A DNA stretch of 33,448 bases from Chitinispirillaceae bacterium (GTDB lineage Bacteria > Fibrobacterota > Chitinivibrionia > Chitinivibrionales > Chitinispirillaceae): the NCBI GenBank assembly GCA_016929595.1, contig JAFGIN010000150.1, positions 1 to 33,448 of the forward strand. The letters are read 5' to 3'. Each line of letters begins with the position of its first letter. The stretch's first letter is position 1. The notes beneath the pieces were generated by a model. The model was given only the letters and a program-made list of their open reading frames with translations, did no database searches and was not told the DNA's origin. A program made the position numbers and the translations under genes. Below, one piece after another: positions 1 through 7,128 of the stretch.

Positions 1-146
1 CACCCAATCACCCAATCACCCAATCACCCAATCACCCAATCACCCAATCACCCAATCACCCAATCACCCAATCACCCAATCACCCAGTCACCCAATCACC
101 CAATCACCCAGTCACCCAGTCACTCAGTCACCCAGTCACTCAGTCA
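1..146. repeat. 8-bp tandem repeat array (18 units, CACCCAAT type)
   Basis: Eighteen head-to-tail 8-bp units fill positions 1-144 with no spacer. Units from the window edge up to position 80 are all CACCCAAT. Towards the DUF362 gene they diverge to CACCCAGT and CACTCAGT. On the minus strand each unit begins with TGA, and the unit entered by the DUF362 gene supplies its stop codon (144-146). The array continues past the window edge, so its full length is unknown. It looks like a slippage-prone minisatellite lying just downstream of a gene. No function is visible. Confidence 0.95.
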
Positions 147-1052
147 AACCGTAATTTCAGATATCATCGAAGAATCAACATTCCCGAAACCAAGGTCGCC
201 TGCAACTTTCATGTGCTTTATCTGTCGGCCTTCAAAAGTCTTACCATACCATGATGCAAGCGTAACCGAGTAACTATCAACAGCGACCGGATCTATCCCG
301 CCAACAAAAGTCTTCAGTTCTACCACTTTTCCGGGACCTGATGGTCCATTATCAAGAAGCGCACGTGTCGCATCGACAATACAGAGGTTTGGTTTGATAT
401 AATAGAGCAGATCTGCGGCTGCTTTGTGGAGATCCATTTTCCAGTGAAAGGCACCCCGGTCTTTGACAAGACCCATAAAGCCCTTGATATTAAGTGAGAC
501 TCCACCAGCACTGTGTGATTTTGCTGCAGGGAGGGAAATTAAACAGTTGCAGAGTCCAACTTCTTTTACTATGTCTACACTCTTAAGCTCCAGAGCCTTA
601 CTGTTAGTCTTTGTCTCGAATAGATTATCCTGTTTTGGTGTAAAAACAACCACGCCCTTGAGCTCTTTAACCGCTGCAGCGATACCGGTTTTTTCTTTGC
701 AAAGTTCCGGTTCTTTCAGTGTATTATCGCAGATGATAACACGCTTTGCTCCAGCATCAAGACACATTTTTGCCACCGTGAAAACAGCTTCAGGAGTAGT
801 TCCGGTCCCCCACTCCGGTGGATTGGCGAAACTCATATTTGGCTTTATCAAGACCCGCGCGCCAGGTTTTACAAAATGGGACATTCCGCCCATTTTTCCC
901 ACTATTTTCGGAATAATATCCGCTGCGCTGCCTTTACCAACATAGACTTCACTCTTTGATACGGGCTTAGTGGCATCCTGCGCCTGTGCTGTTGCCGCAA
1001 CAACCGCTGCTCCGGCAGCAGCCTGAACAAATTCTCTGCGTGTAATTGACAT
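144..1052 (-). CDS. Tat-exported DUF362 family protein
   Basis: A 302-aa protein. The N-terminus carries a twin-arginine signal (TRREFVQ at residues 4-10), then an Ala-rich hydrophobic stretch ending near AQAQDA, so export by Tat is predicted. The rest reads as a DUF362 domain: VLIKPNMSFANPP near residues 67-79, the conserved LPAAKSHSAGGVSLNIKG region and a C-terminal GGIDPVAVDSY stretch. DUF362 proteins are often encoded beside iron-sulfur proteins, but their reaction is poorly defined. A strong Shine-Dalgarno (AGGGGGA) lies 4 nt before the ATG. The NapH/NapG-like polyferredoxin is 269 nt upstream on the same strand, so a joint redox role at the membrane is plausible but inferred. The stop codon lies in the first unit of the 8-bp tandem array. 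Confidence 0.88.
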   Translation of the reverse strand: MSITRREFVQAAAGAAVVAATAQAQDATKPVSKSEVYVGKGSAADIIPKIVGKMGGMSHFVKPGARVLIKPNMSFANPPEWGTGTTPEAVFTVAKMCLDAGAKRVIICDNTLKEPELCKEKTGIAAAVKELKGVVVFTPKQDNLFETKTNSKALELKSVDIVKEVGLCNCLISLPAAKSHSAGGVSLNIKGFMGLVKDRGAFHWKMDLHKAAADLLYYIKPNLCIVDATRALLDNGPSGPGKVVELKTFVGGIDPVAVDSYSVTLASWYGKTFEGRQIKHMKVAGDLGFGNVDSSMISEITV

Positions 1053-1155
1053 TTTATCCCCCTGGACTTGAAATTTGTTTCTTATATTTTAATCTGCTCT
1101 CCCCTGGACAAGTTCAGGAAGAACATGCTTCAGTTGTTCGCACTCTTTTACACGC

Positions 1156-1180
1156 CTCATCCTGAGCTTCTCGAAGGATG
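1156..1180. repeat. REP-like palindrome (CATCCT...AGGATG)
   Basis: CATCCT at 1158-1163 pairs with AGGATG at 1175-1180. An inner GAG/CTC pair and a small bulge leave a CTT loop. This is the form of the widespread short intergenic palindromes built on TCATCCTGAGC. Only one copy is visible in this window, so its repeat status rests on recognition and not on an alignment. Confidence 0.5.
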
Positions 1181-1232
1181 TTTACTGTCTTACTCAGTTT
1201 AGCGCATTTCTTTTTTTCAGTACGCTCCCCCT

Positions 1233-1252
1233 TGATCCCGAGTACAGGATCA
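1233..1252. repeat. Second short palindrome (TGATCC...GGATCA)
   Basis: TGATCC (1233-1238) and GGATCA (1247-1252) form a 6-bp stem around an 8-nt loop, followed by GAATGAG. Like the element 50 nt away, it resembles dispersed intergenic palindromes built on TGATCC/GGATCAGAATGA. Confidence 0.4.
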
Positions 1253-1321
1253 GAATGAGTAGGTTACTGTCAGTTCGCATTTTACCAAAACCCAACTTGA
1301 GTTCTCTCACCCAAAGCTAAA

Positions 1322-3010
1322 TTACTCCAGAAATGCATCTGGCAATTTCTGCTCTCCCCCACCCTGCTGCTGTTGCCCCAGTCCGTAGGGATCAGAACTG
1401 ACCGGAATCACTGCATCATCCTCATCGATAAAGGGGGATGACCCAAAGTGCTCACTGTCGGATTTATGACGTAATTTGTCGATGTCCGCCATCTCCGTCT
1501 CTGTCATGTAAGGACCTTTGAGACGTCTGTTTTCTCCAAAACGATAGACGACAATTGCAGCCGTATCAAAAACCGGACAATGCTGCTCGCACATGCCGCA
1601 ACCAACACAGAGATCTTCATTTACAACAGGGGCCCTGATAACTCCATCAACCGTTTTAACCTCACGCCCTTCGATAGCATTATAGGGACACACTTCATCA
1701 CATACGAGGCAGTGCCTGTTCTGCTCCCAGGCTATACAGCGATGCCTGTCAATGATTGCAGTACCAATACGAACGAACTTCTTCTCCTTGATACCAAGTT
1801 TATTAATCGCTCCGGTCGGGCAGACATATCCGCATAGTGTACATTTCTCCTCACACCCGGCGATTCGCGGCACAACTTTTGGAGTATAGATCCGGTTAAA
1901 ACCATCAAAAAATGTTGATGGCTGCAGGGCATTCGTTGGACAGGCTTTGATACATGTTCCACATCCTATGCATTTTCCCAGAAATTGTGATTCGGGAACA
2001 GCACCAGGGGGGCGAATCATCCGGCCCGTTTCATCCCGCTTTGAAACCCCTGTAGTCCGGAACATAGGTATCAATGCAAGACCACCCAGCGCTCCGTTTA
2101 CCAGATGCCTGCGCTTGAGATCGGGACCGGAAACGAGTACATCTGCCTTTGGTACAAACCTGAAACTGGTACAGGACTCTTTGAGATCAGTACACTCACC
2201 ACACTCAATACATTCTGATACATTGGTAAGCTTTGAGTTTTTTTCTGAAATTGCATGAACCGGACATGATTTTACACAACGCATACAACTGTTGCACTTG
2301 TTCTCATTGACAACCCTTTTAAACAGAGTAAACCTGCTCAGCAAGCCGAAAAAAGCACCGCTGGGACAAATGTACTGACAGAAAAAGCGCCTGTCCCAGA
2401 ATCCCCCTGCAAAGATAAGAAACGCACTTACAAATGTTGCAGCAATTCCATAGTATAGAGGTAATCTCTTTGGCAAAAATCCGTACAACGTTGTCTCAGC
2501 TGTCGGCATCAGTGTACCGGAAAATCTTAAAATGTCAGTACCGATAACAGTAATGATCGGATCGAAAATATAGGTAAAAAGACGTGTCGTAAAGGAAAGC
2601 GGATCAAAGTACAATGTAAATATTCCGCCAAAAACAGCAAAAATTATCAATGCACCCATAAACATGTATTTAAACCTTTGTACATACTGCGGGGGCCGTC
2701 GGTGCCGGGATCGCATTTTTGAAAAAACATAACGATCAAAAAAGTCGATCATAGCGCCAAGCGGGCAGAAGTAGCCACAGAAAACACGTCCCAGAACGAC
2801 GGTAAGGCCAATAACAAGTACACCGATTATCACATTTTCTATCTGAACTGAATGCGACGCCAGAAAAGTCAATAGCGTGGCAAACGGGTTGAACTTCATC
2901 AGAAAATCACTGTCGAAGGTCAAAGCCGACGGGAGCTTATGAGCAAAAAAGAATAATGCAGAGAATAGCAGGAAAAAAACGACTTGGACAAAAATCCGAA
3001 TTTTCTTCAT
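1322..3010 (-). CDS. Membrane polyferredoxin, NapH-NapG (MauN-MauM)-like fusion
   Basis: A 562-aa membrane iron-sulfur protein. Residues 1-230 are NapH-like: about five membrane segments with two CX3CP motifs (CGYFCP at 78-83, CQYICP at 211-216). Two ferredoxin-type Cys clusters follow at 239-249 and 267-280. At 299-313 there is an internal twin-arginine-like stretch (KRRHLVNGALGGLAL). It is followed by a NapG/MauM-like part with RPPGAVPE at 333-340 and CX2CX2CX3CP-type clusters near 347, 386-397, 434-441 and 468-478. NapH and NapG together oxidise quinol and pass electrons to periplasmic reductases, so the fusion probably moves electrons between quinone and an outside partner. The tail after about 515 is acidic and ends in a Gln/Gly-rich stretch. 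The start is the ATG at 3008-3010, 6-7 nt after GGAAGGA. A GTG one codon earlier is less well spaced. The downstream partner is the DUF362 protein. Confidence 0.85.
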   Translation of the reverse strand: MKKIRIFVQVVFFLLFSALFFFAHKLPSALTFDSDFLMKFNPFATLLTFLASHSVQIENVIIGVLVIGLTVVLGRVFCGYFCPLGAMIDFFDRYVFSKMRSRHRRPPQYVQRFKYMFMGALIIFAVFGGIFTLYFDPLSFTTRLFTYIFDPIITVIGTDILRFSGTLMPTAETTLYGFLPKRLPLYYGIAATFVSAFLIFAGGFWDRRFFCQYICPSGAFFGLLSRFTLFKRVVNENKCNSCMRCVKSCPVHAISEKNSKLTNVSECIECGECTDLKESCTSFRFVPKADVLVSGPDLKRRHLVNGALGGLALIPMFRTTGVSKRDETGRMIRPPGAVPESQFLGKCIGCGTCIKACPTNALQPSTFFDGFNRIYTPKVVPRIAGCEEKCTLCGYVCPTGAINKLGIKEKKFVRIGTAIIDRHRCIAWEQNRHCLVCDEVCPYNAIEGREVKTVDGVIRAPVVNEDLCVGCGMCEQHCPVFDTAAIVVYRFGENRRLKGPYMTETEMADIDKLRHKSDSEHFGSSPFIDEDDAVIPVSSDPYGLGQQQQGGGEQKLPDAFLE

Positions 3011-3459
3011 CACACATCCTTCCAGAGAGCTGCAATATTAAAAATTTAAATTATTTCGCCATCATCACCAATAGTATAATGTTTTGAGAACAAACCTACT
3101 TAAAAATTTTAACAATCTCATAGCGTTACAGAAATAATTCGCCCGAAAAACCCTTTTTTCGACCGATTTGAAAAGAATACCGCTCAAAATCATTACTGGT
3201 ATCGTAACAATGATACATTACAAAGTTCACCAGATAAATCCAGATTAGACAATAAGACCGTTACTGAGCGCTGGCAACAGGAACTTCCAAAAAGCATATT
3301 TAACAATATTTATATTTGCTATTCAGTATTCATAAGCCAGAAATTCAGCTCATTACCTTATGCTTTTTTCTCTGGATTCTGGATCTTGAATTCTGTATTC
3401 TGACTCCCTGTGAGTAATTAATCGATATAAATCAATACAAAAAAACCTGGAGAAATTAC
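3011..3459. other. Divergent intergenic region, AT-rich
   Basis: These 449 nt separate the minus-strand polyferredoxin from the plus-strand aminotransferase and must hold both promoters. No ORF is credible. The part nearest the aminotransferase (3321-3417) carries repeat-like TTCTG/GAATTC-rich sequence that recurs after that gene. A short inverted repeat, GTATC/GATAC, lies near 3200. No promoter stands out clearly enough to call. Confidence 0.5.
3387..3417 (-). repeat. Intergenic repeat, upstream inverted copy
   Basis: Read on the minus strand, this segment contains GGAGTCAGAATACAGAATTC. It matches the plus-strand segment at 4670-4700 closely (TTACT...CAGGAGTCAGAAT.CAGAATTCA), so two inverted copies bracket the aminotransferase gene. 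The family resembles dispersed intergenic repeats built on ATTCTG/GAATTC. Confidence 0.55.
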
Positions 3460-4656
3460 ATGACTGAGTTTTCAAACAGTGCCAAACAGATGCGCTCATC
3501 TGAAATCAGAAGATTAATGAAACTGGCAGCGGACCCATCAATTATCTCGTTTTCCGGTGGAATGCCCGCCAATTCACTCTTCCCGGTAGATGTTGTTGAT
3601 GAATTGTACAATAGTCTTTCAACCGAGCTTAAACAGGTCGCTCTTCAGTACGGACCAACCCCGGGTTATCCACCACTACTTGAATCACTGAAAAAATATC
3701 TGAACTCCCGTGGAATCCCGACTGAAAATCAGCAGATCATTATAACAACCGGTGCCCAGCAGGCATTGAACCTTGTTGCAAAAATATTCCTCAATCCGGG
3801 TGATCATGTCATCACTGAATATCCATCATTCATAGGTGCACTTGCAGCGTTCAAATCATATGAAGCAACTCTTACCGGCATTGCACTTGATAATGATGGT
3901 ATTGACCTCAAGCAGCTTGAAAAAACACTTGATGAAAAGGTATCGCAAACCAAACTTCTCTATATAAGTCCTTACTTCCATAACCCCGCAGGAATTATCT
4001 ACAGTAAAAAACGTAAAGAAGACCTGCTGAAACTGCTCGAAAACAGAGATCTCTGCCTCATTGAAGATGATCCCTATGGGGAACTCTATTTCCGTAACGA
4101 AGATAAAGAGCTTACCATTCCAATGAAAGCAATGGGTAAAGAACCGGTTCCGATCTGTTATATTGGCACGTTTGCAAAGATTTTCGGCCCGGGACTGCGC
4201 CTGGGTTATCTTCTTGGACCAACTGAAATTGTTGAAAAATGCGAACTAGCCAAACAATCCATGGATGCCTGCACTTCAACGATAACACAGGTGCTTGCGG
4301 ATCAATACCTTCGCAAAGGCAAACTTAATCCGTACCTTGACAAACTTCGTCCGGTTTATGCACGACGGGCACAGATAATGCTCTCTGCACTGAAAAAGTA
4401 TATGCCTTCACAAATAACCTGGACAACCCCACAGGGTGGCTTCTATGTCTGGGTCACCATGCCCGATACAATGGATTCCTCCGCTGTCTTTGCGGAAACA
4501 ATCAAACACGGGGCTGCATTTGTCATTGGAAGCGCATTCGATCCCAATGGAACAAAAAACAACTCCTTCCGACTTGCATTCTCACATACCCCGGAAGAAC
4601 GCATCGAAGAAGGGATCAAAATTATCGCGGAAGCTATACGTAAAGTCTATTTTTAG
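3460..4656 (+). CDS. PLP-dependent aminotransferase, class I/II (2-aminoadipate/aromatic type)
   Basis: A 398-aa fold-type I aminotransferase. Visible landmarks are FSGGMP at 31-36, the YGPTPGYPPL substrate loop at 64-73, the TTGAQQALNL cofactor segment at 96-105, HNPAG at 174-178 and EDDPYGELY at 202-210. The PLP-binding lysine is K240 in TFAKIFGPGLRLGY, and the carboxylate-binding Arg lies in FRLAFSHTP near the C-terminus. This matches the MocR/LysN-like group (2-aminoadipate, branched-chain or aromatic amino acid aminotransferases). The substrate cannot be told from sequence alone. The ATG is preceded at good spacing by GGAG. The gene stands alone on its strand and is bracketed by related intergenic repeats. 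Confidence 0.93.
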   Translation: MTEFSNSAKQMRSSEIRRLMKLAADPSIISFSGGMPANSLFPVDVVDELYNSLSTELKQVALQYGPTPGYPPLLESLKKYLNSRGIPTENQQIIITTGAQQALNLVAKIFLNPGDHVITEYPSFIGALAAFKSYEATLTGIALDNDGIDLKQLEKTLDEKVSQTKLLYISPYFHNPAGIIYSKKRKEDLLKLLENRDLCLIEDDPYGELYFRNEDKELTIPMKAMGKEPVPICYIGTFAKIFGPGLRLGYLLGPTEIVEKCELAKQSMDACTSTITQVLADQYLRKGKLNPYLDKLRPVYARRAQIMLSALKKYMPSQITWTTPQGGFYVWVTMPDTMDSSAVFAETIKHGAAFVIGSAFDPNGTKNNSFRLAFSHTPEERIEEGIKIIAEAIRKVYF

Positions 4657-4669
4657 TAAAAGTGAAACG

Positions 4670-4700
4670 TTACTGCTCAGGAGTCAGAATCCAGAATTCA
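4670..4700 (+). repeat. Intergenic repeat, downstream copy
   Basis: This segment begins 14 nt after the aminotransferase stop. It contains CAGGAGTCAGAATCCAGAAT and is an inverted match to 3387-3417. A further degenerate copy with CTGAATTCTGAATACC lies at 4812-4828. The stretch TTC.(C/T)(A/G)AGCCAGAAAT at 4791-4807 is a direct match to 3329-3345. Confidence 0.55.
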
Positions 4701-4869
4701 GTACTTAGGATAGGAACCTGACATTCCATTTGAACAATGAATTCCAGCTGAAAAATTGTCCCGCTTGCCGAAGACGTATTTTTTCTCATTCTTCACGAGC
4801 CAGAAATATCTACTGAATTCTGAATACCCGTAGCAGTAGCAAAAAAGCATCTGCTATACATTTACATAT

Positions 4870-4900
4870 AAAAAAAGTAAAGAGCACCTGCGCCCTTTAC
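4870..4900 (-). terminator. Rho-independent terminator of the argF-kaiC-regulator operon
   Basis: On the minus strand GTAAAGGGC pairs with GCTCTTTAC (9 bp, one G-U) around a 6-nt loop, and a run of seven T follows directly. It lies 19 nt after the last response regulator and closes the block of same-strand genes that starts near 12560. Confidence 0.85.
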
Positions 4901-4919
4901 TATCAGAAGAATACCAAAG

Positions 4920-5366
4920 TCAAGCTGGTTTTCCGGTTCCGTTTCCTGGTGCTGCACTATTTTCAATATCCTCGTGATACAGGTTCCAGGCATTCTGGAC
5001 AGTCTCAGCAACTTTCACCCTGTTGAAAGGCTTGAATAAGCAGGGGTACCTTATAGTTTTATAAATTTTCACCAGCGTATGTTTAGGATTGTACCCAAAC
5101 CCTGTCATTAACGCCATCTGTGAAGGAATTTTTTTATCTTTTATCATACTGATAAATTCATATCCATCCATGTCAGGCATCGCGATATCGGTAATAACGA
5201 GGAAGTAGGGCCTTTCCTCCATAACCTTAAATGCTTCGGTGGTTGAAGAAACAGTTGTAACTTCCCATCCCAGAGATTCCAGATAAATCTTTAGAAACTC
5301 CAGGACATCTTCCTCATCATCCACGGCCAGGATTCTGTTATTTTTTTCCTTTATTGCAGAGCTCAT
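4920..5366 (-). CDS. Single-domain response regulator (CheY-like)
   Basis: A 148-aa protein consisting of one receiver domain. The acidic pair is D16/D17 (AVDDEED), the phosphoacceptor is D60 (ITDIAMPDMDG), the switch Thr is T88 (LMTGFG) and the conserved Lys is K112 (LFKPF). There is no output domain. A Gly/Pro-rich tail of about 15 residues ends the protein. I chose the ATG at 5364-5366. A TTG ten codons upstream keeps the frame open but has no ribosome site. The ATG has AGGA about 17 nt upstream and overlaps the preceding regulator gene by 29 nt, so translational coupling is likely. It is the last gene before the terminator. Confidence 0.88.
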   Translation of the reverse strand: MSSAIKEKNNRILAVDDEEDVLEFLKIYLESLGWEVTTVSSTTEAFKVMEERPYFLVITDIAMPDMDGYEFISMIKDKKIPSQMALMTGFGYNPKHTLVKIYKTIRYPCLFKPFNRVKVAETVQNAWNLYHEDIENSAAPGNGTGKPA

Positions 5367-5721
5367 ATGTTTTATCAATAAGTTCCTGTTTTCCAAACGG
5401 TTTCGTTATATAAGCATCGGCATTCATAACATGAAGACCGACCATTTGATCAAACTGTTGCGATTTTGCAGTGAGAATTGCGATGGGTACACCACTGAAC
5501 GATGCATCACTTCTGATTATCTTAAAAACAGCCCAGCCATCCATTTTCGGCATCGAAAGATCCAGTAAAATAGCATCAGGACGATACTCTTTTGCTTTTT
5601 CGTATGCTGATTCCGGATCAAGAACTGTCATAACAGTAAAATCCTGTGTCGTTTCCAACACTAATTTTACAAGATCTGCAATATCGTTGTCATCCTCAAT
5701 CACAAGAATTTTTTTCGACAT
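5338..5721 (-). CDS. Single-domain response regulator (CheY-like)
   Basis: A 127-aa receiver domain alone. E9-D10-D11 form the acidic pocket, D54 (LLDLSMPKMDG) is the phosphoacceptor, T84 (ILTAKS) is the switch residue and K107 (ITKPFG) completes the site, so it should be phosphorylatable. With no DNA-binding or enzymatic output it must act by protein contact or as a phosphorelay stage. AAGGGAT precedes the ATG at good spacing. It lies 12 nt after the small membrane protein gene and overlaps the next regulator gene. No histidine kinase is encoded nearby, so the phosphodonor is unknown. Confidence 0.9.
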   Translation of the reverse strand: MSKKILVIEDDNDIADLVKLVLETTQDFTVMTVLDPESAYEKAKEYRPDAILLDLSMPKMDGWAVFKIIRSDASFSGVPIAILTAKSQQFDQMVGLHVMNADAYITKPFGKQELIDKTYELCNKGKK

Positions 5722-5733
5722 ACATTAGATCCC

Positions 5734-6027
5734 TTAAGCCTTAAAAGCGGAAAAGAGCCATTTCCAATAAACCATGCAAACCACAAAAGCTGCCAGACCA
5801 GCTATAAATCTTATAGCCAGCGTCAAGAGAGGAAATAGTTGATTATTAAAATATACAGAAATGAAATCGATACCCGATGCACATAAAATCAGTATTGATG
5901 TTATATAAAAGATGGTAAAAAAGGGCCTGATTTTCATGGCTACACCCAGACGTTGACTTAAATAGGCAAGCACAACCATAAGCAGTATCGACGAAATATC
6001 CAGTAATACAAGTGCTTGAAGATTCAT
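5734..6027 (-). CDS. Small membrane protein, three predicted TM helices
   Basis: A 97-aa hydrophobic protein I do not recognise. Three membrane segments can be seen at about residues 4-24, 34-54 and 65-90, with basic residues between the first two (SQRLGVAMKIRP). Its gene starts 4 nt after the stop of another small membrane protein and is followed by two receiver proteins, so it belongs to the KaiC/response-regulator operon. A sensory or membrane-anchor role is only inferred from context. Confidence 0.75.
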   Translation of the reverse strand: MNLQALVLLDISSILLMVVLAYLSQRLGVAMKIRPFFTIFYITSILILCASGIDFISVYFNNQLFPLLTLAIRFIAGLAAFVVCMVYWKWLFSAFKA

Positions 6028-6031
6028 GATA

Positions 6032-6337
6032 TCACTTCTGAATTTTACTCATGGTAATAAATAATGCAATAATGCTTATAATTGAAGCCACACCGCTTCC
6101 CAAAAGCACTATGACCGAAATTATACCGACAAGTGAGCCTGAGCCGGAAGTATAAAAGTTCAAAGGAATAAAAAACAGAGCAAGTGCAATTGCAACAATG
6201 AAACCTGCTTTCGGCGATGATCTTTGAAGGCTTTTCTTATAGAAAGAAGAGATAAGGAACGCAAAAAAATTGAGCGAACAACAGAACAGGATGTAGCTGA
6301 TTAGAAGTCCCGATTCTAATGTCTTCAAAACCATCAT
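6032..6337 (-). CDS. Small membrane protein, three predicted TM helices
   Basis: A 101-aa hydrophobic protein with membrane segments near residues 10-32, 45-61 and 70-95 and a basic loop (YKKSLQRSSPK) after the first. I know no family for it. Two ATG codons stand in tandem at the start. The GGA upstream is about 15 nt away, and the gene begins 6 nt after the kaiC-like stop, so coupled translation is likely. It pairs with the following small membrane protein, and both sit between the KaiC-like ATPase and the response regulators. Confidence 0.75.
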   Translation of the reverse strand: MMVLKTLESGLLISYILFCCSLNFFAFLISSFYKKSLQRSSPKAGFIVAIALALFFIPLNFYTSGSGSLVGIISVIVLLGSGVASIISIIALFITMSKIQK

Positions 6338-6343
6338 CAGTTT

Positions 6344-7114
6344 TTATTTTTTTCCGAAAACGTTAACAAATGCATCCTGTGGTGTTAAATGAGCATTACC
6401 GCTCATGATACCTTCACGACCACTGAATTTGGCCTCGACCTCAATCCCTTTTGAGCCGATCCTGAAACACCTGATATCCTTCTGATGATCACTTCCGCGC
6501 ATCTTCAGGATACAAAGGGCTTTCTCGATCGCACTGTCAATTTCCACATACCTCAGCAGGGTATATGAATCAACTATAAAGGGTATTTTGCTGGAAACCT
6601 GAGAAACCTGGCCGAAGAGATTATCATTTTCTCTGAGGAGAATACTGGACACCCCCTCACGTTTAAGAGCATTGATCATTCTGCGCTCAATATCCCGCAG
6701 ATCAAACTGATCGATACCCAGCGACTCAAAATGGGTCATACTGTCGATAACAACCCTTTTAACACCAAGATCCTCTATTATTTTGACAAACTGACCATCA
6801 ACTTTATCAATTTCATCAAGAGTTGTCTGCGGGTCAGAGAAAATAAGCTTCAACTTTCCTTCATTTTCAAGTTTTTTTAAATCCCAGCCAAACTGCATCG
6901 CATCATGATAATACTGCTGAGGAAACTCCTCGAAAGTAATTATCAGCCCCGGTTCCTTAAACTGCACAATGCCATTATAAACAAACTGTATGGCTAAGGT
7001 TGTCTTTCCAGTACCCGGAGCACCTTCAAGAAGATTTGCTGACCCGGGAAGTAACCCCCCTGATAACATCTTATCAAGAGCCTTGATTCCAAACTGAACA
7101 CGTTCCTCACTCAT
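6344..7114 (-). CDS. Single-domain KaiC-like RecA-superfamily ATPase
   Basis: A 256-aa protein matching one KaiC domain. Walker A is GAPGTGKTT (31-39), the catalytic Glu pair is E62-E63 (ITFEEFPQQ), Walker B ends in D124 (RVVIDS), and KMRGSDH at 204-210 is the typical beta-strand motif near the subunit interface. Clock KaiC has two such domains. This protein has one and lacks the Ser-Thr autophosphorylation pair of the CII domain, so it is a signalling ATPase and not evidence of a circadian clock. GAGG precedes the ATG by about 8 nt. It lies 14 nt after argF and just before two small membrane proteins and two receivers, a context common for KaiC-like signal-transduction ATPases. Confidence 0.88.
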   Translation of the reverse strand: MSEERVQFGIKALDKMLSGGLLPGSANLLEGAPGTGKTTLAIQFVYNGIVQFKEPGLIITFEEFPQQYYHDAMQFGWDLKKLENEGKLKLIFSDPQTTLDEIDKVDGQFVKIIEDLGVKRVVIDSMTHFESLGIDQFDLRDIERRMINALKREGVSSILLRENDNLFGQVSQVSSKIPFIVDSYTLLRYVEIDSAIEKALCILKMRGSDHQKDIRCFRIGSKGIEVEAKFSGREGIMSGNAHLTPQDAFVNVFGKK

Positions 7115-7128
7115 CTAAGTAAACCTCG

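Larger units (their letters stand above)
1053..1321. other. Intergenic spacer with two palindromic repeat elements
   Basis: This 269-nt spacer between two minus-strand genes holds no credible ORF. It contains two hairpin-forming elements, listed separately at 1156-1180 and 1233-1252. Both resemble short dispersed palindromes commonly seen between genes in environmental bacterial genomes. I see no U-tract terminator. The DUF362 gene may be co-transcribed with the upstream polyferredoxin or have its own promoter here. Confidence 0.5.

Noticed and set aside
1-146. CRISPR array
   Set aside because: The units are 8 bp and directly adjacent, with no spacers and no cas genes. It is a simple tandem repeat.
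6344-7114. Circadian clock KaiC
   Set aside because: One KaiC domain only, no Ser-Thr autophosphorylation pair, no kaiA or kaiB nearby. Single-domain KaiC-like ATPases are common outside cyanobacteria.
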